Positions 41,832 through 49,951 of a DNA stretch of 64,000 nucleotides are shown one piece after another. A program made the position numbers and the translations under genes. Numbering within the stretch: the first letter of the stretch is position 1; each line of letters begins with the position of its first letter. Source of the stretch: Nonomuraea jiangxiensis (GTDB lineage: Bacteria; Actinomycetota; Actinomycetes; Streptosporangiales; Streptosporangiaceae); contig NZ_FNDJ01000009.1 of assembly GCF_900099965.1 (NCBI RefSeq), positions 1 through 64,000 of the forward strand, written 5' to 3'. The notes beneath the pieces are model-generated. The model ran no database searches and had not been told where the DNA came from. It saw only the letters and a list, made by a program, of their open reading frames with translations.

Positions 41832-42518
41832 TCAGGCGCCGCCACCCCCGCTTCTGACCACGTCCGCGAACGCCTCCGCCATCGGCCGCCACGTCGCGAT
41901 GAGCGCGTCCTCGGCGGCCTTGACCTCGGCGTTCAGCTCGGGGCCCGCCTCCAGGCCGGTCTCCTCGGTCCAGCGGGCGAAGATCTCCGGCGTGGCCTCG
42001 GGATGGAACTGGACCGCCCAGGCGGCCTCGCCCAGCCGATAGGCCTGGTTCGGATACCGGGATCCGGTCATCAGCGGCACCGCGCCGTCGGGCAGCCGCG
42101 TCATGGCGTCCTGGTGGTACTGGACGGCCACCGCCGTGCCGATCCCCGCCAGCAGCCGATCGGACGCGGCGGCCGGCAGGGCGACCACGTCGCAGGCGCC
42201 CACCTCCAGCCCGTTCGCCCCGCGTTCGACCGTGCCGCCGCAGGCCATGGTCAGCAGTTGGGCCCCCAGGCAAACGGCCAGCGTGGGCGTGCCCTCGGTC
42301 ACGGCGCGGCGCAGCAGGTCGCGGGTGGCGGGCTGCCACGGGCTGCGCTCGTCCTCCCAGGCTGCCGCCGCGCCGCCGAGCACGATCAGCCCGTCCGCCG
42401 CCTTCCCCGGCACCTCCTCGCCCAGGTACGGCCGCACGACGTCGCAGTCCAGCCCGAGCCATTCACCCAAGTACCCGAGCCCGGCCTCAGCCTCATGCTC
42501 GATCACCGTAATCCGCAT
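41832..42518 (-). CDS. Class I glutamine amidotransferase (GMP-synthase-like)
   Basis: A 228-residue cytosolic protein. The triad is present: C83 in LAVCLGAQ, H172 and E174 in VQFHPEAT. DGLIVLGGAAAAWED and QYHQDAM fit the stand-alone GATase1 group that includes gamma-glutamyl hydrolase-like and uncharacterised enzymes. No synthetase partner lies next to it. It lies 91 nt upstream of glnE on the same strand. A gamma-glutamyl-hydrolysing role alongside the GlnA2-type enzyme is possible but unproven. Confidence 0.88.
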   Translation of the reverse strand: MRITVIEHEAEAGLGYLGEWLGLDCDVVRPYLGEEVPGKAADGLIVLGGAAAAWEDERSPWQPATRDLLRRAVTEGTPTLAVCLGAQLLTMACGGTVERGANGLEVGACDVVALPAAASDRLLAGIGTAVAVQYHQDAMTRLPDGAVPLMTGSRYPNQAYRLGEAAWAVQFHPEATPEIFARWTEETGLEAGPELNAEVKAAEDALIATWRPMAEAFADVVRSGGGGA

Positions 42519-42662
42519 ATTGGGTAATTATCCGGACTTTCATCGCACACCACATCCCCGCCTCCGCGTGACCTCCGCCCCATCGAGCCTCCACCCGACA
42601 CCCCGGGACATCAGGGGGCGGGCACATACCGCACATGGGGATTTGTCTTTAAGCTCCGGCCT

Positions 42663-43535
42663 ATGAGCATGAACTTCGAGGATGTGGACGGGCTGCGGAT
42701 CGCCACGTTCGGATCGGGTCCACGGATGATCATCGCGGTGCACGGGATCAGCGCCTCGCTGATGGCCTGGGCGGCGGTGGCCAGGAAGCTGCCCGACGGG
42801 TGGTCGCTGGCGGCGATGGACCTGCGCGGGCGCGGCCACAGCGCCGATCTGCCGGGTCCGTACGGCCTGCCCAGGCACGCCGAGGACGTGCTGCGCGTGG
42901 CCGACCACGTCGGCGCCGGCCCTGACGCGGTGCTGACCGGCCATTCGATGGGCGCGTACGTGGCGGCTCTGGCGGCCGCGAAGCGGGATTTCGCCCGGGT
43001 CGTCCTGGTGGACGGCGGGCTCCCGTTCGCGCCGCTGCCCGAGGGCACGAACGCGGACGAGGCCCTGGCGGCCGTTCTCGGACCGGCCCTTGCACGGCTG
43101 CGGCAGACGTTCCCCACCGAGGAGGCGTACGTCGACTTCTTCAAGGCGCATCCCGCCTTCGCCGGCCACTGGAACGCCGACGTCGAGGCCTACGTCCGCT
43201 ACGACCTGACGGGCCCCGAGGGCGCGCTGCGGTCACGCGTGGCCGCCGACGCGGTGCTGCAGGACGGCCGCTGGATGTATCTGGAGTCCGAGCGCATCGC
43301 CGCCGCCCTGGCCTCGATCAAGTCGCCGCTGTCCCTGCTCAGGGCCCCGCGCGGCTTGCTCAACCAGGACATGGGCCTGCTCCCCGACGATCTGGCGCTG
43401 CCCTGGGTGTCCCGGCTCCCCGGCCTGACGGACGAGACGGTGCCGGACTGCAACCACTACACGATCCTGTTCGACGACCGCTGCGCCTCGACCGTCGCCG
43501 CCCGCCTCACCGCGGGACCTTCCGACCCTGCCTGA
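42663..43535 (+). CDS. Alpha/beta-fold hydrolase
   Basis: A 290-residue cytosolic hydrolase. VHGISASLMAW (oxyanion region, 26-36), S95 in TGHSMGAYV and the late His in DCNHYTILFDD form the catalytic set, with MDLRGRGHSADLPG in between. A cap domain occupies about 120-200. The start ATG at 42663 follows AGCTCCGGCCT without a strong ribosome site; a second ATG two codons on is equivalent. It is monocistronic and ends at a strong bidirectional hairpin. Substrate unknown. Confidence 0.9.
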   Translation: MSMNFEDVDGLRIATFGSGPRMIIAVHGISASLMAWAAVARKLPDGWSLAAMDLRGRGHSADLPGPYGLPRHAEDVLRVADHVGAGPDAVLTGHSMGAYVAALAAAKRDFARVVLVDGGLPFAPLPEGTNADEALAAVLGPALARLRQTFPTEEAYVDFFKAHPAFAGHWNADVEAYVRYDLTGPEGALRSRVAADAVLQDGRWMYLESERIAAALASIKSPLSLLRAPRGLLNQDMGLLPDDLALPWVSRLPGLTDETVPDCNHYTILFDDRCASTVAARLTAGPSDPA

Positions 43536-43540
43536 CCGCG

Positions 43541-43585
43541 AACGGCCCCCGAGCCATACCGCTCAGGGGCCGCTCGGGGGCCGTT
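43541..43585. terminator. Bidirectional hairpin terminator
   Basis: AACGGCCCCCGAGC (43541-43554) pairs perfectly with GCTCGGGGGCCGTT (43572-43585) around 17 nt. GGGGCCGTTC words recur immediately after. It lies between convergent genes. Confidence 0.8.
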
Positions 43586-43606
43586 CAGGGGCCGTTCTTG
43601 CCAGGG

Positions 43607-44320
43607 TCAGCGTGGAGCGATCCAGGTGGCGCGGGCGGCGGCGACCGGCGTGCCGTCCAGCTCGTAGATGGCGCTCTGGCCGTACATCTTGCGTCCGTCG
43701 CGGCCGGTCGGGCGGGCCACCACGGAATACTGGCCACCGGGGCGGATCGGGCCGTTGATCTGCACGGTGAGGCGGCCCAGCAGAGCACTCTCACCCGGAC
43801 CGAAATGGGCCCAGCCGGTGATGCAGTCGAGCACCGCGCCCACGATGGAGGCCGGCACCCCTTCCTCACCCGTCACCGTGAACGGCACCCGCCACCCGGC
43901 CGCCACCAGGTCCGTGCCCGCCACCGGGCCGGGGAAGATGCGCAGGCCGTCACCGGGCTCGCGCAGGCCGCAGGCGAAGCACTCGGCGAAGGGGTGCATG
44001 CGCAGGCCGACGAACCCGGCCTCGGCGCGGGCGGCGTCGTTGAAGGGCACGAACCCCGGCCCCTCCAGGTCCTCGGCCACCGGGATGGCCTCGACCAGCA
44101 GCCCGTCACCGTGCGAGAGGGTGACGGAGTTGGCCAGGTGCTCCAGCCGGAGCTCGGTCTCCAAGGGGGTGGGCGCATGAAGCGTGACCTCGACGGCTGA
44201 TCGGCCACCGTTCAGGGCCTCCGCCATGGTGCCCGCGATCCAACCGCCGTTGGCGATCCCCACGGGACCCCGGAAACGCTCGGGAACGGTCAACACGGTC
44301 TGCAGGGCAGCCGTCGTCAT
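43607..44320 (-). CDS. Hotdog-fold thioesterase-like protein
   Basis: A 237-residue protein from ATG at 44318-44320, preceded by GGGAGGG about 7 nt upstream. Two hotdog-like halves are visible: GIANGGWIAGTMAEAL in the first and PASIVGAVLDCITGWAHFG in the second, joined around a conserved C-x-x-C (ECFACGLREPGDGLRIFPGPV). This arrangement is typical of a family of uncharacterised acyl-CoA thioesterase-like proteins in actinobacteria. Catalytic residues are not certain. The upstream region (44355-44400) is notably AT-rich and probably holds the promoter. Confidence 0.8.
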   Translation of the reverse strand: MTTAALQTVLTVPERFRGPVGIANGGWIAGTMAEALNGGRSAVEVTLHAPTPLETELRLEHLANSVTLSHGDGLLVEAIPVAEDLEGPGFVPFNDAARAEAGFVGLRMHPFAECFACGLREPGDGLRIFPGPVAGTDLVAAGWRVPFTVTGEEGVPASIVGAVLDCITGWAHFGPGESALLGRLTVQINGPIRPGGQYSVVARPTGRDGRKMYGQSAIYELDGTPVAAARATWIAPR

Positions 44321-44533
44321 GCCACACCCTCCCATATCGCCCAAGTAGGCGAAGTCCATAAATATCGTAAAGAACAGACCAATTTTACTAGACACCCGTT
44401 CAGCGAGGGGCTGAGGGTACTGGTGCTGCCCGATACATCTGCTCGTAACGCCCTGAAGGGGTCGGAGCTTCCCGGCCCTTACCAGACGCACGGTAGGGGC
44501 CGTACGTTGCGTGGGCGTGACCCGAAGGCGAGA

Positions 44534-44577
44534 AGCAACGAAAAATCGGCCTCACTCCGAACCACGAGTGAGGCCGA
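44534..44577 (-). terminator. Orphan intrinsic terminator on the minus strand
   Basis: TCGGCCTCACTC (44546-44557) pairs perfectly with GAGTGAGGCCGA (44566-44577) around 8 nt. On the minus strand it is followed by TTTTTCG. No minus-strand gene ends here, so it may terminate a small RNA begun in 44580-44770. The rest of the 449-bp gap (44321-44769) holds no gene with normal codon bias on either strand. Confidence 0.7.
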
Positions 44578-44769
44578 CCAAGACGTTGCCAGTACCCTAT
44601 CCCGGCTTCCGCGGCCCCGTGACCACTCCACCGATATCAGCGCCCGTTCTTCCCGTTTCACACGAATCCCGCCGCGGAAGTGCGCGCATTGCGCCAACCT
44701 CGGCGAGGCTGGAGTGCGTGCGCCTCTATGCTGGCGGCGCGAACAGGGCACGAGAACGGGGTTGAGCCT

Positions 44770-45393
44770 GTGCAGGAGGCGATGTTGCGCTACCCGCCCG
44801 GTTCCCTGGTCATCCTGACCGGGCTACCAGGCGCGGGCAAGACCACCCTGCTGCAACGCCTGTACGGGCTGCACGGCGCCGAGAGCCTGCCCGTCACCAT
44901 GGGCAGGGTCGTGGTGATCGACTCCTTCCAGTCCCGGCAGCACTGGAACGGCCGGCTCCCCTGGGCCCCCACCCCGGTGCGCCGCGCGGTCGTCTTCGTC
45001 ACCCACGTGAGCCGCATCCGCCAGGCCCTGCTCCTCGGCCACTCGGTCGTCGCGCACAACCGCGGCTGCAGCCGGTACGTGCTCAGGGGCTTCGCGTGGC
45101 TGGCCCGCCGCCACCGGGCGAGCTTCCACCTGCTGCTGCTCGACACGCCGCCGGAGGTGGCGCTGGCCGGGCAGCAGGCCCGCGGCCGGTTGGTCGCCCC
45201 CCGGACGTTCGCCCGCCACCAGCGCCGGTGGCAGAGCCTGCTGGCCCGCGTACGCGGCGGCGACCCCGCTCCGGCCACCGGCGCGCGGATCGTCGACCGG
45301 GCCGAGGCCGATCTGGTGGCGGCCATCGTCTTCGACGGAGCCCGTCCCACCGGCATCCGCCCCAGGGCGGGCAACGAGTCCTCACCTCAATGA
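44770..45393 (+). CDS. P-loop NTPase (small kinase-like)
   Basis: A 207-residue protein from GTG at 44770. The Walker A motif GLPGAGKTT is at residues 18-26, and a likely Walker B region is HRASFHLLLLDTPPEVALAGQQARGR. Basic, Arg-rich C-terminal half with FARHQRRWQSLL. The layout (short lid, LDTPPE) resembles the AAA-33/polynucleotide-kinase-like group that phosphorylates small molecules or nucleic-acid ends; the substrate cannot be fixed. ATG at 44782 is a possible start but sits only 2 nt after GGAGG. Confidence 0.8.
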   Translation: MQEAMLRYPPGSLVILTGLPGAGKTTLLQRLYGLHGAESLPVTMGRVVVIDSFQSRQHWNGRLPWAPTPVRRAVVFVTHVSRIRQALLLGHSVVAHNRGCSRYVLRGFAWLARRHRASFHLLLLDTPPEVALAGQQARGRLVAPRTFARHQRRWQSLLARVRGGDPAPATGARIVDRAEADLVAAIVFDGARPTGIRPRAGNESSPQ

Positions 45394-45462
45394 GGCGCCG
45401 GGTGTCGAATCCGGCGGGCACCGCTCGTGTAGAGGGTGAGACAGCACAGAAAGGAACGACCC

Positions 45463-45807
45463 ATGAAGCAGTACGTGCTCACCATCTACCAGCCCGACGG
45501 CGCCCCGCCCGGCCCGGAGATCCTGGGCCCGATCACGCGCGACCTCGAAGCCCTCGGCGAGGAGATGCGGGACGCCGGGGTGTGGGTGTTCTCCGGCGGG
45601 CTGCGGCCCGCTGACCAGGCGGCCGTGGTGCGGATGAAGGCGGGCGAGGCGTTCACCACCGACGGCCCCTACACCGAGGGCAAGGAGCACGTCGGCGGAT
45701 TCACCATCATCCGGGCACCCGACATGGAGACCGCCCTCGGCTGGGGCCGCAAGCTGGCGAGGGCGGTGGCCCGGCTGCCGATCGAGGTGCGCGAGTTCGA
45801 GGGCTGA
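45463..45807 (+). CDS. YciI/DGPF-domain protein
   Basis: A 114-residue soluble protein beginning MKQYVLTIYQPDG. The signature TDGPYTEGKEHVGGFTII (66-83) is the DGPF motif of the YCII-related family. AGGAA precedes the ATG at 45463 by about 8 nt. Family members are small dimers often found with sigma factors of the ECF41 or similar type, but none is adjacent here; function unknown. It is convergent with glnA2, 19 nt away. Confidence 0.92.
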   Translation: MKQYVLTIYQPDGAPPGPEILGPITRDLEALGEEMRDAGVWVFSGGLRPADQAAVVRMKAGEAFTTDGPYTEGKEHVGGFTIIRAPDMETALGWGRKLARAVARLPIEVREFEG

Positions 45808-45826
45808 CACCCCCCTCGCGCGCCCC

Positions 45827-47188
45827 TCAGAGCACGGGCAGGTAGCGGCCGAGCTCGAACTCGGTGACGGTGCGGCGGTATTCGCCCCACTCGGCCCGCT
45901 TGTTGCGCAGGAAGAAGTCGAAGACGTGCTCCCCGAGCGTCTCGGCCACCAGCTCGCTCCGCTCCATGACCGCGATGGCCTCGTCCAGCGATCCCGGCAG
46001 CGGCTGGATCCCGAGCGCCCGCCGCTCGGCGCTGGTCAGCGTCCACACGTTGTCCTCGGCGGCGGCGGGGAGCTCGTAGCTCTCCTCGATGCCCTTCAGC
46101 CCGGCGGCCAGGATCAGCGCGAAGGCCAGGTAGGGGTTGCAGGCCGAGTCGAGCGAGCGGAACTCGATGCGGGTCGAGCCGCCCTTGTGCGGTTTGTACA
46201 TCGGCACCCGGACCAGGGCCGAGCGGTTGTTGTGGCCCCAGCACACGTAGGAGGGCGCCTCGCCGCCCTGCCCGGCGATGGCCTCGGCGCCGCCCCACAG
46301 CCGCTTGTAGGAGTTGACCCACTGGTTGGTGATGGCCGTGATCTCGGCGGCGTGCTTGAGCAGCCCGGCGATGAACGAGCGGCCGACCTTGGACAGCCGG
46401 TAGTCGGTCCCGGCCTCGTAGAAGGCGTTGCGGTCGCCCTCGAACAGCGACATGTGCGTGTGCATGCCGGAGCCGGGGTGCTCGGTGAACGGCTTGGGCA
46501 TGAACGAGGCCCAGATCCCCTGCTCCAGCGCGACCTCCTTCATGACCAGCCGGAAGGTCATGATGTTGTCGGCCGTGGTCAGCGCGTCGGCGTAACGCAG
46601 GTCGATCTCCTGCTGCCCGGGCGCGCCCTCGTGGTGGCTGAACTCGACCGAGATGCCCATCGACTCCAGCATCATGATCGCCTGGCGTCTGAAGTCGTGG
46701 CCCGAGCTGTGCGGGGTGTGGTCGAAGTAGCCGCCCGAGTCGATCGGCTCGGGCCGGTCTCCCGCCTCGGGCCGGTTCTTCAGCAGGAAGAACTCGATCT
46801 CCGGGTGGGTGTAGAAGGTGAAGCCCATGTCGGCGCACTTGGCGAGCGTGCGCTTGAGCACCCAGCGCGGGTCGGCGTGCGAGGGGGAGCCGTCGGGCAT
46901 GAGGATGTCGCAGAAGATCCGCGCCGCGCCGGGCGTCTCGCTGCGCCACGGCAGGATCTGGAAGGTGCCGGGGTCGGGCTTGGCGAGCATGTCGGACTCG
47001 TAGACGCGCGCGAACCCCTCAATGGCGGAGCCGTCGAAGCCGATGCCCTCCGCGAACGCGCCTTCCAGCTCGGCCGGGGCGATCGCCACGGACTTGAGGA
47101 AGCCGAGCACGTCGGTGAACCAGAGCCGGATGAACCGGATGTCGCGTTCCTCGAGCGTGCGGAGCACGAACTCCTGCTGGCGGTCCAC
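45827..47188 (-). CDS. glnA2: GlnA2-type glutamine synthetase-like ligase (gamma-glutamylpolyamine synthetase type)
   Basis: A 453-residue GS-I fold enzyme very similar in text to Streptomyces GlnA2 (MDRQQEFVLRTLEERDIRFIRLWFTDVLGFLKSVAIAP). Metal-site residues are present (HPEIEFFLL, GSGMHTHMSLFE). In place of the GlnA1 adenylylation tyrosine loop it has EDNVWTLTSAERRA, with Trp instead of Tyr, so GlnE should not modify it. Streptomyces GlnA2 has been reported as a gamma-glutamylpolyamine synthetase; I infer the same here. GTG at 47186-47188 is preceded by GAGGGG. A GlnR box lies 56 nt upstream. Confidence 0.93.
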   Translation of the reverse strand: MDRQQEFVLRTLEERDIRFIRLWFTDVLGFLKSVAIAPAELEGAFAEGIGFDGSAIEGFARVYESDMLAKPDPGTFQILPWRSETPGAARIFCDILMPDGSPSHADPRWVLKRTLAKCADMGFTFYTHPEIEFFLLKNRPEAGDRPEPIDSGGYFDHTPHSSGHDFRRQAIMMLESMGISVEFSHHEGAPGQQEIDLRYADALTTADNIMTFRLVMKEVALEQGIWASFMPKPFTEHPGSGMHTHMSLFEGDRNAFYEAGTDYRLSKVGRSFIAGLLKHAAEITAITNQWVNSYKRLWGGAEAIAGQGGEAPSYVCWGHNNRSALVRVPMYKPHKGGSTRIEFRSLDSACNPYLAFALILAAGLKGIEESYELPAAAEDNVWTLTSAERRALGIQPLPGSLDEAIAVMERSELVAETLGEHVFDFFLRNKRAEWGEYRRTVTEFELGRYLPVL

Positions 47189-47243
47189 AGCGTCCCCTCG
47201 ATAGACAGACAGTACGGGTCATTTACCAGCATGCCGTGCTCGT

Positions 47244-47259
47244 GTTTCGCACACGTTAC
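47244..47259 (-). promoter_or_regulatory. GlnR box in the glnA2 / EF-hand divergent region
   Basis: On the minus strand GTAAC-N6-GAAAC (47259-47244) with GTGTGC as spacer, the same first box as at glnA1. A weaker pair (ACGGC-N6-GTAAA) follows at the 11-bp register. A minus-strand TACTGT (47209-47214) fits as the glnA2 -10. The box lies just upstream of where the -35 of glnA2 would be. Confidence 0.75.
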
Positions 47260-47282
47260 GGAGGGCACCGGTGCGAGCCTCG

Positions 47283-47311
47283 CTGACAAAGCCCCCGCCC
47301 CGACTTACTGT
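47283..47311 (+). promoter_or_regulatory. Promoter of the EF-hand/terpene synthase pair
   Basis: CTGACA (47283-47288) and TACTGT (47306-47311) are 17 bp apart, followed by a GGGGGAG ribosome site at 47329-47335. The GlnR box ends 24 nt upstream of the -35. Confidence 0.6.
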
Positions 47312-47342
47312 GATCACGCAGTCAGTCTCGGGGGAGGCATTG

Positions 47343-47888
47343 GTGGCTATCGACCTGCTCAATCACAAGCTCGATCGGGCGTTCGACCACATCGACGCGA
47401 GCGGCAACGGCGTCGTCGAGCGTGAGGACCTGCTCGGGCTGGGAGCCCGCATCCTGGTGGGTTTCGGGGAATCCCCCACCTCGGTCACCGGGGCCAGCCT
47501 CGTCGACAGCTTCGACGGCATCTGGTCCGCCCTGGCGCAGGCGCTCGAACGCGACGGCGACTCCGGCATCGCACGCCCGGACTTCCGTACCGGGATGACG
47601 GCGGCGTTCGTCACCGGCGACCTGTACGACCCGGTGTTCAGACCGGCCACGCTGGCCGTGGCCGAGCTGTGCGACGGCGACCGGGACGGGCGGATCGGGC
47701 CCGGCGAGTTCCGTACGATGCTGTGCGCGTTCGGCGTCGCGTACGACGACGTGGACGAGGCGTTCGACCGGCTCGACCGGTCGGGCAGGGGCACGCTCAC
47801 CGTGGACGAGCTGGTCCAGGCCGCCTCCGACTACTACCGCAGCGACGACCCGAACGCCGCCGGCAACTGGCTCTACGGACCGCTGTGA
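47343..47888 (+). CDS. EF-hand calcium-binding protein (calerythrin-like)
   Basis: A 181-residue cytosolic protein with four EF-hand positions. Loop 1 is D18-A-S-G-N-G-V-V-E-R-E-D, loop 2 (71-80, DGDSGIARPD) is degenerate, loop 3 is D111-G-D-R-D-G-R-I-G-P-G-E and loop 4 is D145-R-S-G-R-G-T-L-T-V-D-E. Loops 1, 3 and 4 have full ligand sets, so three calcium ions are likely, as in calerythrin-type sarcoplasmic-like proteins. GTG at 47343 follows GGGGGAG; TTG at 47340 is an alternative. The stop overlaps the terpene synthase start (GTGA), so the two proteins are made together. Confidence 0.92.
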   Translation: MAIDLLNHKLDRAFDHIDASGNGVVEREDLLGLGARILVGFGESPTSVTGASLVDSFDGIWSALAQALERDGDSGIARPDFRTGMTAAFVTGDLYDPVFRPATLAVAELCDGDRDGRIGPGEFRTMLCAFGVAYDDVDEAFDRLDRSGRGTLTVDELVQAASDYYRSDDPNAAGNWLYGPL

Positions 47889-48877
47889 ACACCGGAGTGA
47901 ACACCACCGTGTTCGCCACGGTGCGCACCGCGCTACGCAACGTGATGCACTGGAAGCCGATGCTGCCGGTGCCGCGCAGGGGCGGTTCCGCGGCTCTGGC
48001 GCTGCTGCCGCTCACCGAGCGGGTGCCCGCGATGGCGGAGCCGTGCCGGATGCACCCGGCCGTCTACGCGATCGAGGCGGCGGTCCTCGACTGGGCCAGG
48101 CGCACCGGGCTGCGCGCCGACCCCGGCGTCGGCTTCCACCGGATGGCGGGCCGGGCCTTCGCCGAGTTCGACGCGGCCGCGGCGGCGCTGTTCGCGCAGT
48201 GGCTCACCTGGCTGTTCCACCTGGACGACGACCTGGACGAGGGCGCGTGCCAGCCGGAGATCTTCCGGGGCATGCTGGAGGGCACCGCCCGGCATCCGCT
48301 GGAGGCGGCCTTCGCCGACCTGTGGCGGGTGACCAGCGCCCGGATGAGTGACCGGTGGCGGGCGAGGTTCGCGGTCGGGCTGCGGCGCCAGCACGACGCC
48401 TGCCGTACCGAGGCCGACAACCGGGCCTCGGGGCGGATGCCGACGCTGGAGGAGTATCCGGCGCTGCGCAGGGGCACGGTCGGCCCGTACGTCTACGACC
48501 TGGTCGAGCCGTGCCTGCGGGTCGAGGTGCCGGTCTGGGTGGTCGAGTGCGAGCCCTGGCAGCAACTCGTGAACGCCTGCAGCGACGTCACGGCGTGGTG
48601 CAACGACGTGGCCTCGCGACCCAAGGAGCGCGGCGACGTGCACAACTTCGTCGTGCTGGCGATCCGGCAGCTCGGGCTGGGCGAGCGGGAGGCGACCGCC
48701 TGGGTGCTGGACCGGATCGCGGAACGCTGCCAGGACATGCGGCACGCGGCCAGGCGGCTGCCGCTGGACGATCTCGACCCGAAGACGGCCAGGGACGTCA
48801 GCAAGGTGGCCTGCGCCTATCTCGCGGCACCGCGCGCCCACCTCGACTGGCTGCTGGAGTCCAAACGCTACGCCTGA
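47885..48877 (+). CDS. Class I terpene synthase
   Basis: A 330-residue cytosolic cyclase. The first metal motif DDDLDE is at 114-119 and the second N240-D-x-x-S244-x-x-K-E248 is complete, so three Mg ions and a prenyl diphosphate can bind. Arg residues near 194 and the closing ESKRYA (Arg-Tyr) match the substrate-sensing features of bacterial sesqui- and diterpene synthases. Length suits a mono-domain sesquiterpene enzyme; the product cannot be predicted. GTG at 47885 overlaps the EF-hand stop; GTG at 47897 or ATG at 47945 are alternatives. No P450, prenyltransferase or methyltransferase is adjacent. Confidence 0.92.
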   Translation: MNTGVNTTVFATVRTALRNVMHWKPMLPVPRRGGSAALALLPLTERVPAMAEPCRMHPAVYAIEAAVLDWARRTGLRADPGVGFHRMAGRAFAEFDAAAAALFAQWLTWLFHLDDDLDEGACQPEIFRGMLEGTARHPLEAAFADLWRVTSARMSDRWRARFAVGLRRQHDACRTEADNRASGRMPTLEEYPALRRGTVGPYVYDLVEPCLRVEVPVWVVECEPWQQLVNACSDVTAWCNDVASRPKERGDVHNFVVLAIRQLGLGEREATAWVLDRIAERCQDMRHAARRLPLDDLDPKTARDVSKVACAYLAAPRAHLDWLLESKRYA

Positions 48878-48929
48878 GGCGGCGGACGGCTCGCGGGCGC
48901 GTCCGGACACGTCCCCACCCGGCGGCGTG

Positions 48930-49892
48930 TCAGGACGCGCCCGCGAGCATGTCGCCGGCGGGGGTGCGGCGGTAGACGACCTGCTTGCCGAGCCGCATCC
49001 CCACCGCCAGCCCGCCGCCGCGCAGCACCCCGAGGTGCTGGCTGACCGCGCCCGGCGTCAGCGCCATGCGCGCGGCCAGGGCGGAGGTGGTGGCGGGCTC
49101 GGCCAGCGCGAGCAGGATCTGCGCCCGGCTGCGGCCGATCAGCGCCGCCAGCGCGCCGGGCGCGGGCGGCGGGCTCTGCTCCCACAACGTGCCGACGCCG
49201 AGCACCGAATAGATCAGGGTCGACTGGTACGGCGCCGACATCACCGCGATCGACGGCCACCAGAACGCGCTGGGCACCAGCACCAGCCCGTCACCGTGCA
49301 GCCCGCCCGCCTCGCACCACGGCCGGTCGATCAGCAGCCGCTCCCCGGTCCAGACCACGGCGGGATCCAACCCGGCGAACAGCTCCCTGGCCCCGCCCCG
49401 CGCGAGCTGCCGCGAGCGGCGCAGCACGTCACGCTCCAGCAGCGCGTACACCCGGGGCCAGAACTCGGCGAAACACGTCTCCCAGTACGCCTCCAGCGCG
49501 TCCGCCACCCTGGCCACCCCCGCCCGCGGATCGGCCATGAACCGCTTCAGCACGGCCTTGTCGGTGCCCTCGACGCAGCCGGCCTCCCGGTGGGCCACCT
49601 CCGGCGGTGTGCGCCTGATCCGGTCGAGCTCGGCGGCGAAGTCCGGCACCGGCGTGTCGGGCGGCGGGGTGATGAAGTCGGCGAGATAGCCGCTCGGCGG
49701 CACGAGCGCGAACAGCTCGGCCAGGTCGAGCCCCTCCAGCCGGGGCCGCGCGGCCTTGATCCACGGCAGGTGGATGGACTGCCTGGCGGGCGTCTGGAGG
49801 GTGCGCAGGCTGGCGACGAGCTCCCACACCGGCGAGAACGCGAACCGGATGCGTGCGACGTCCTCGGGCTTCAGCACCCAGGTGATGGCCAT
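48930..49892 (-). CDS. ArsR-type winged-helix regulator with DUF5937 N-domain
   Basis: A 320-residue protein. Residues 1-235 match the DUF5937 domain (beginning FAFSPVWELVASLRTL and containing DPRAGVARVADALEAYWETCF). Residues 240-320 are an ArsR winged helix (LAALIGRSRAQILLALAEPATTSALAARMALTPGAVSQHLGVLRGGGLAVGMRLGKQVVYRRT). This class usually represses an adjacent exporter. Here a divergent MFS gene starts 59 nt away, with the dyad TTTAG-N6-CTAAA touching the regulator's ATG. The inducer is unknown. Confidence 0.92.
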   Translation of the reverse strand: MAITWVLKPEDVARIRFAFSPVWELVASLRTLQTPARQSIHLPWIKAARPRLEGLDLAELFALVPPSGYLADFITPPPDTPVPDFAAELDRIRRTPPEVAHREAGCVEGTDKAVLKRFMADPRAGVARVADALEAYWETCFAEFWPRVYALLERDVLRRSRQLARGGARELFAGLDPAVVWTGERLLIDRPWCEAGGLHGDGLVLVPSAFWWPSIAVMSAPYQSTLIYSVLGVGTLWEQSPPPAPGALAALIGRSRAQILLALAEPATTSALAARMALTPGAVSQHLGVLRGGGLAVGMRLGKQVVYRRTPAGDMLAGAS

Positions 49893-49895
49893 GTT

Positions 49896-49911
49896 TTTAG
49901 TGTGCGCTAAA
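49896..49911 (-). promoter_or_regulatory. Dyad operator between ArsR-type regulator and MFS gene
   Basis: TTTAG (49896-49900) and CTAAA (49907-49911) are inverted around TGTGCG, 3 nt from the regulator's start codon. It is the only AT-rich dyad in the 59-bp divergent region. Confidence 0.6.
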
Positions 49912-49951
49912 TCGTTCGCGTAGCAAAACCGTAAATATCAACCTTTATCGG

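Noticed and set aside
44511..44765. 84-residue plus-strand and 90-residue minus-strand frames before the P-loop gene
   Set aside because: Third codon positions are not GC-biased as in all neighbours, no ribosome site is seen, and a terminator hairpin runs through both.
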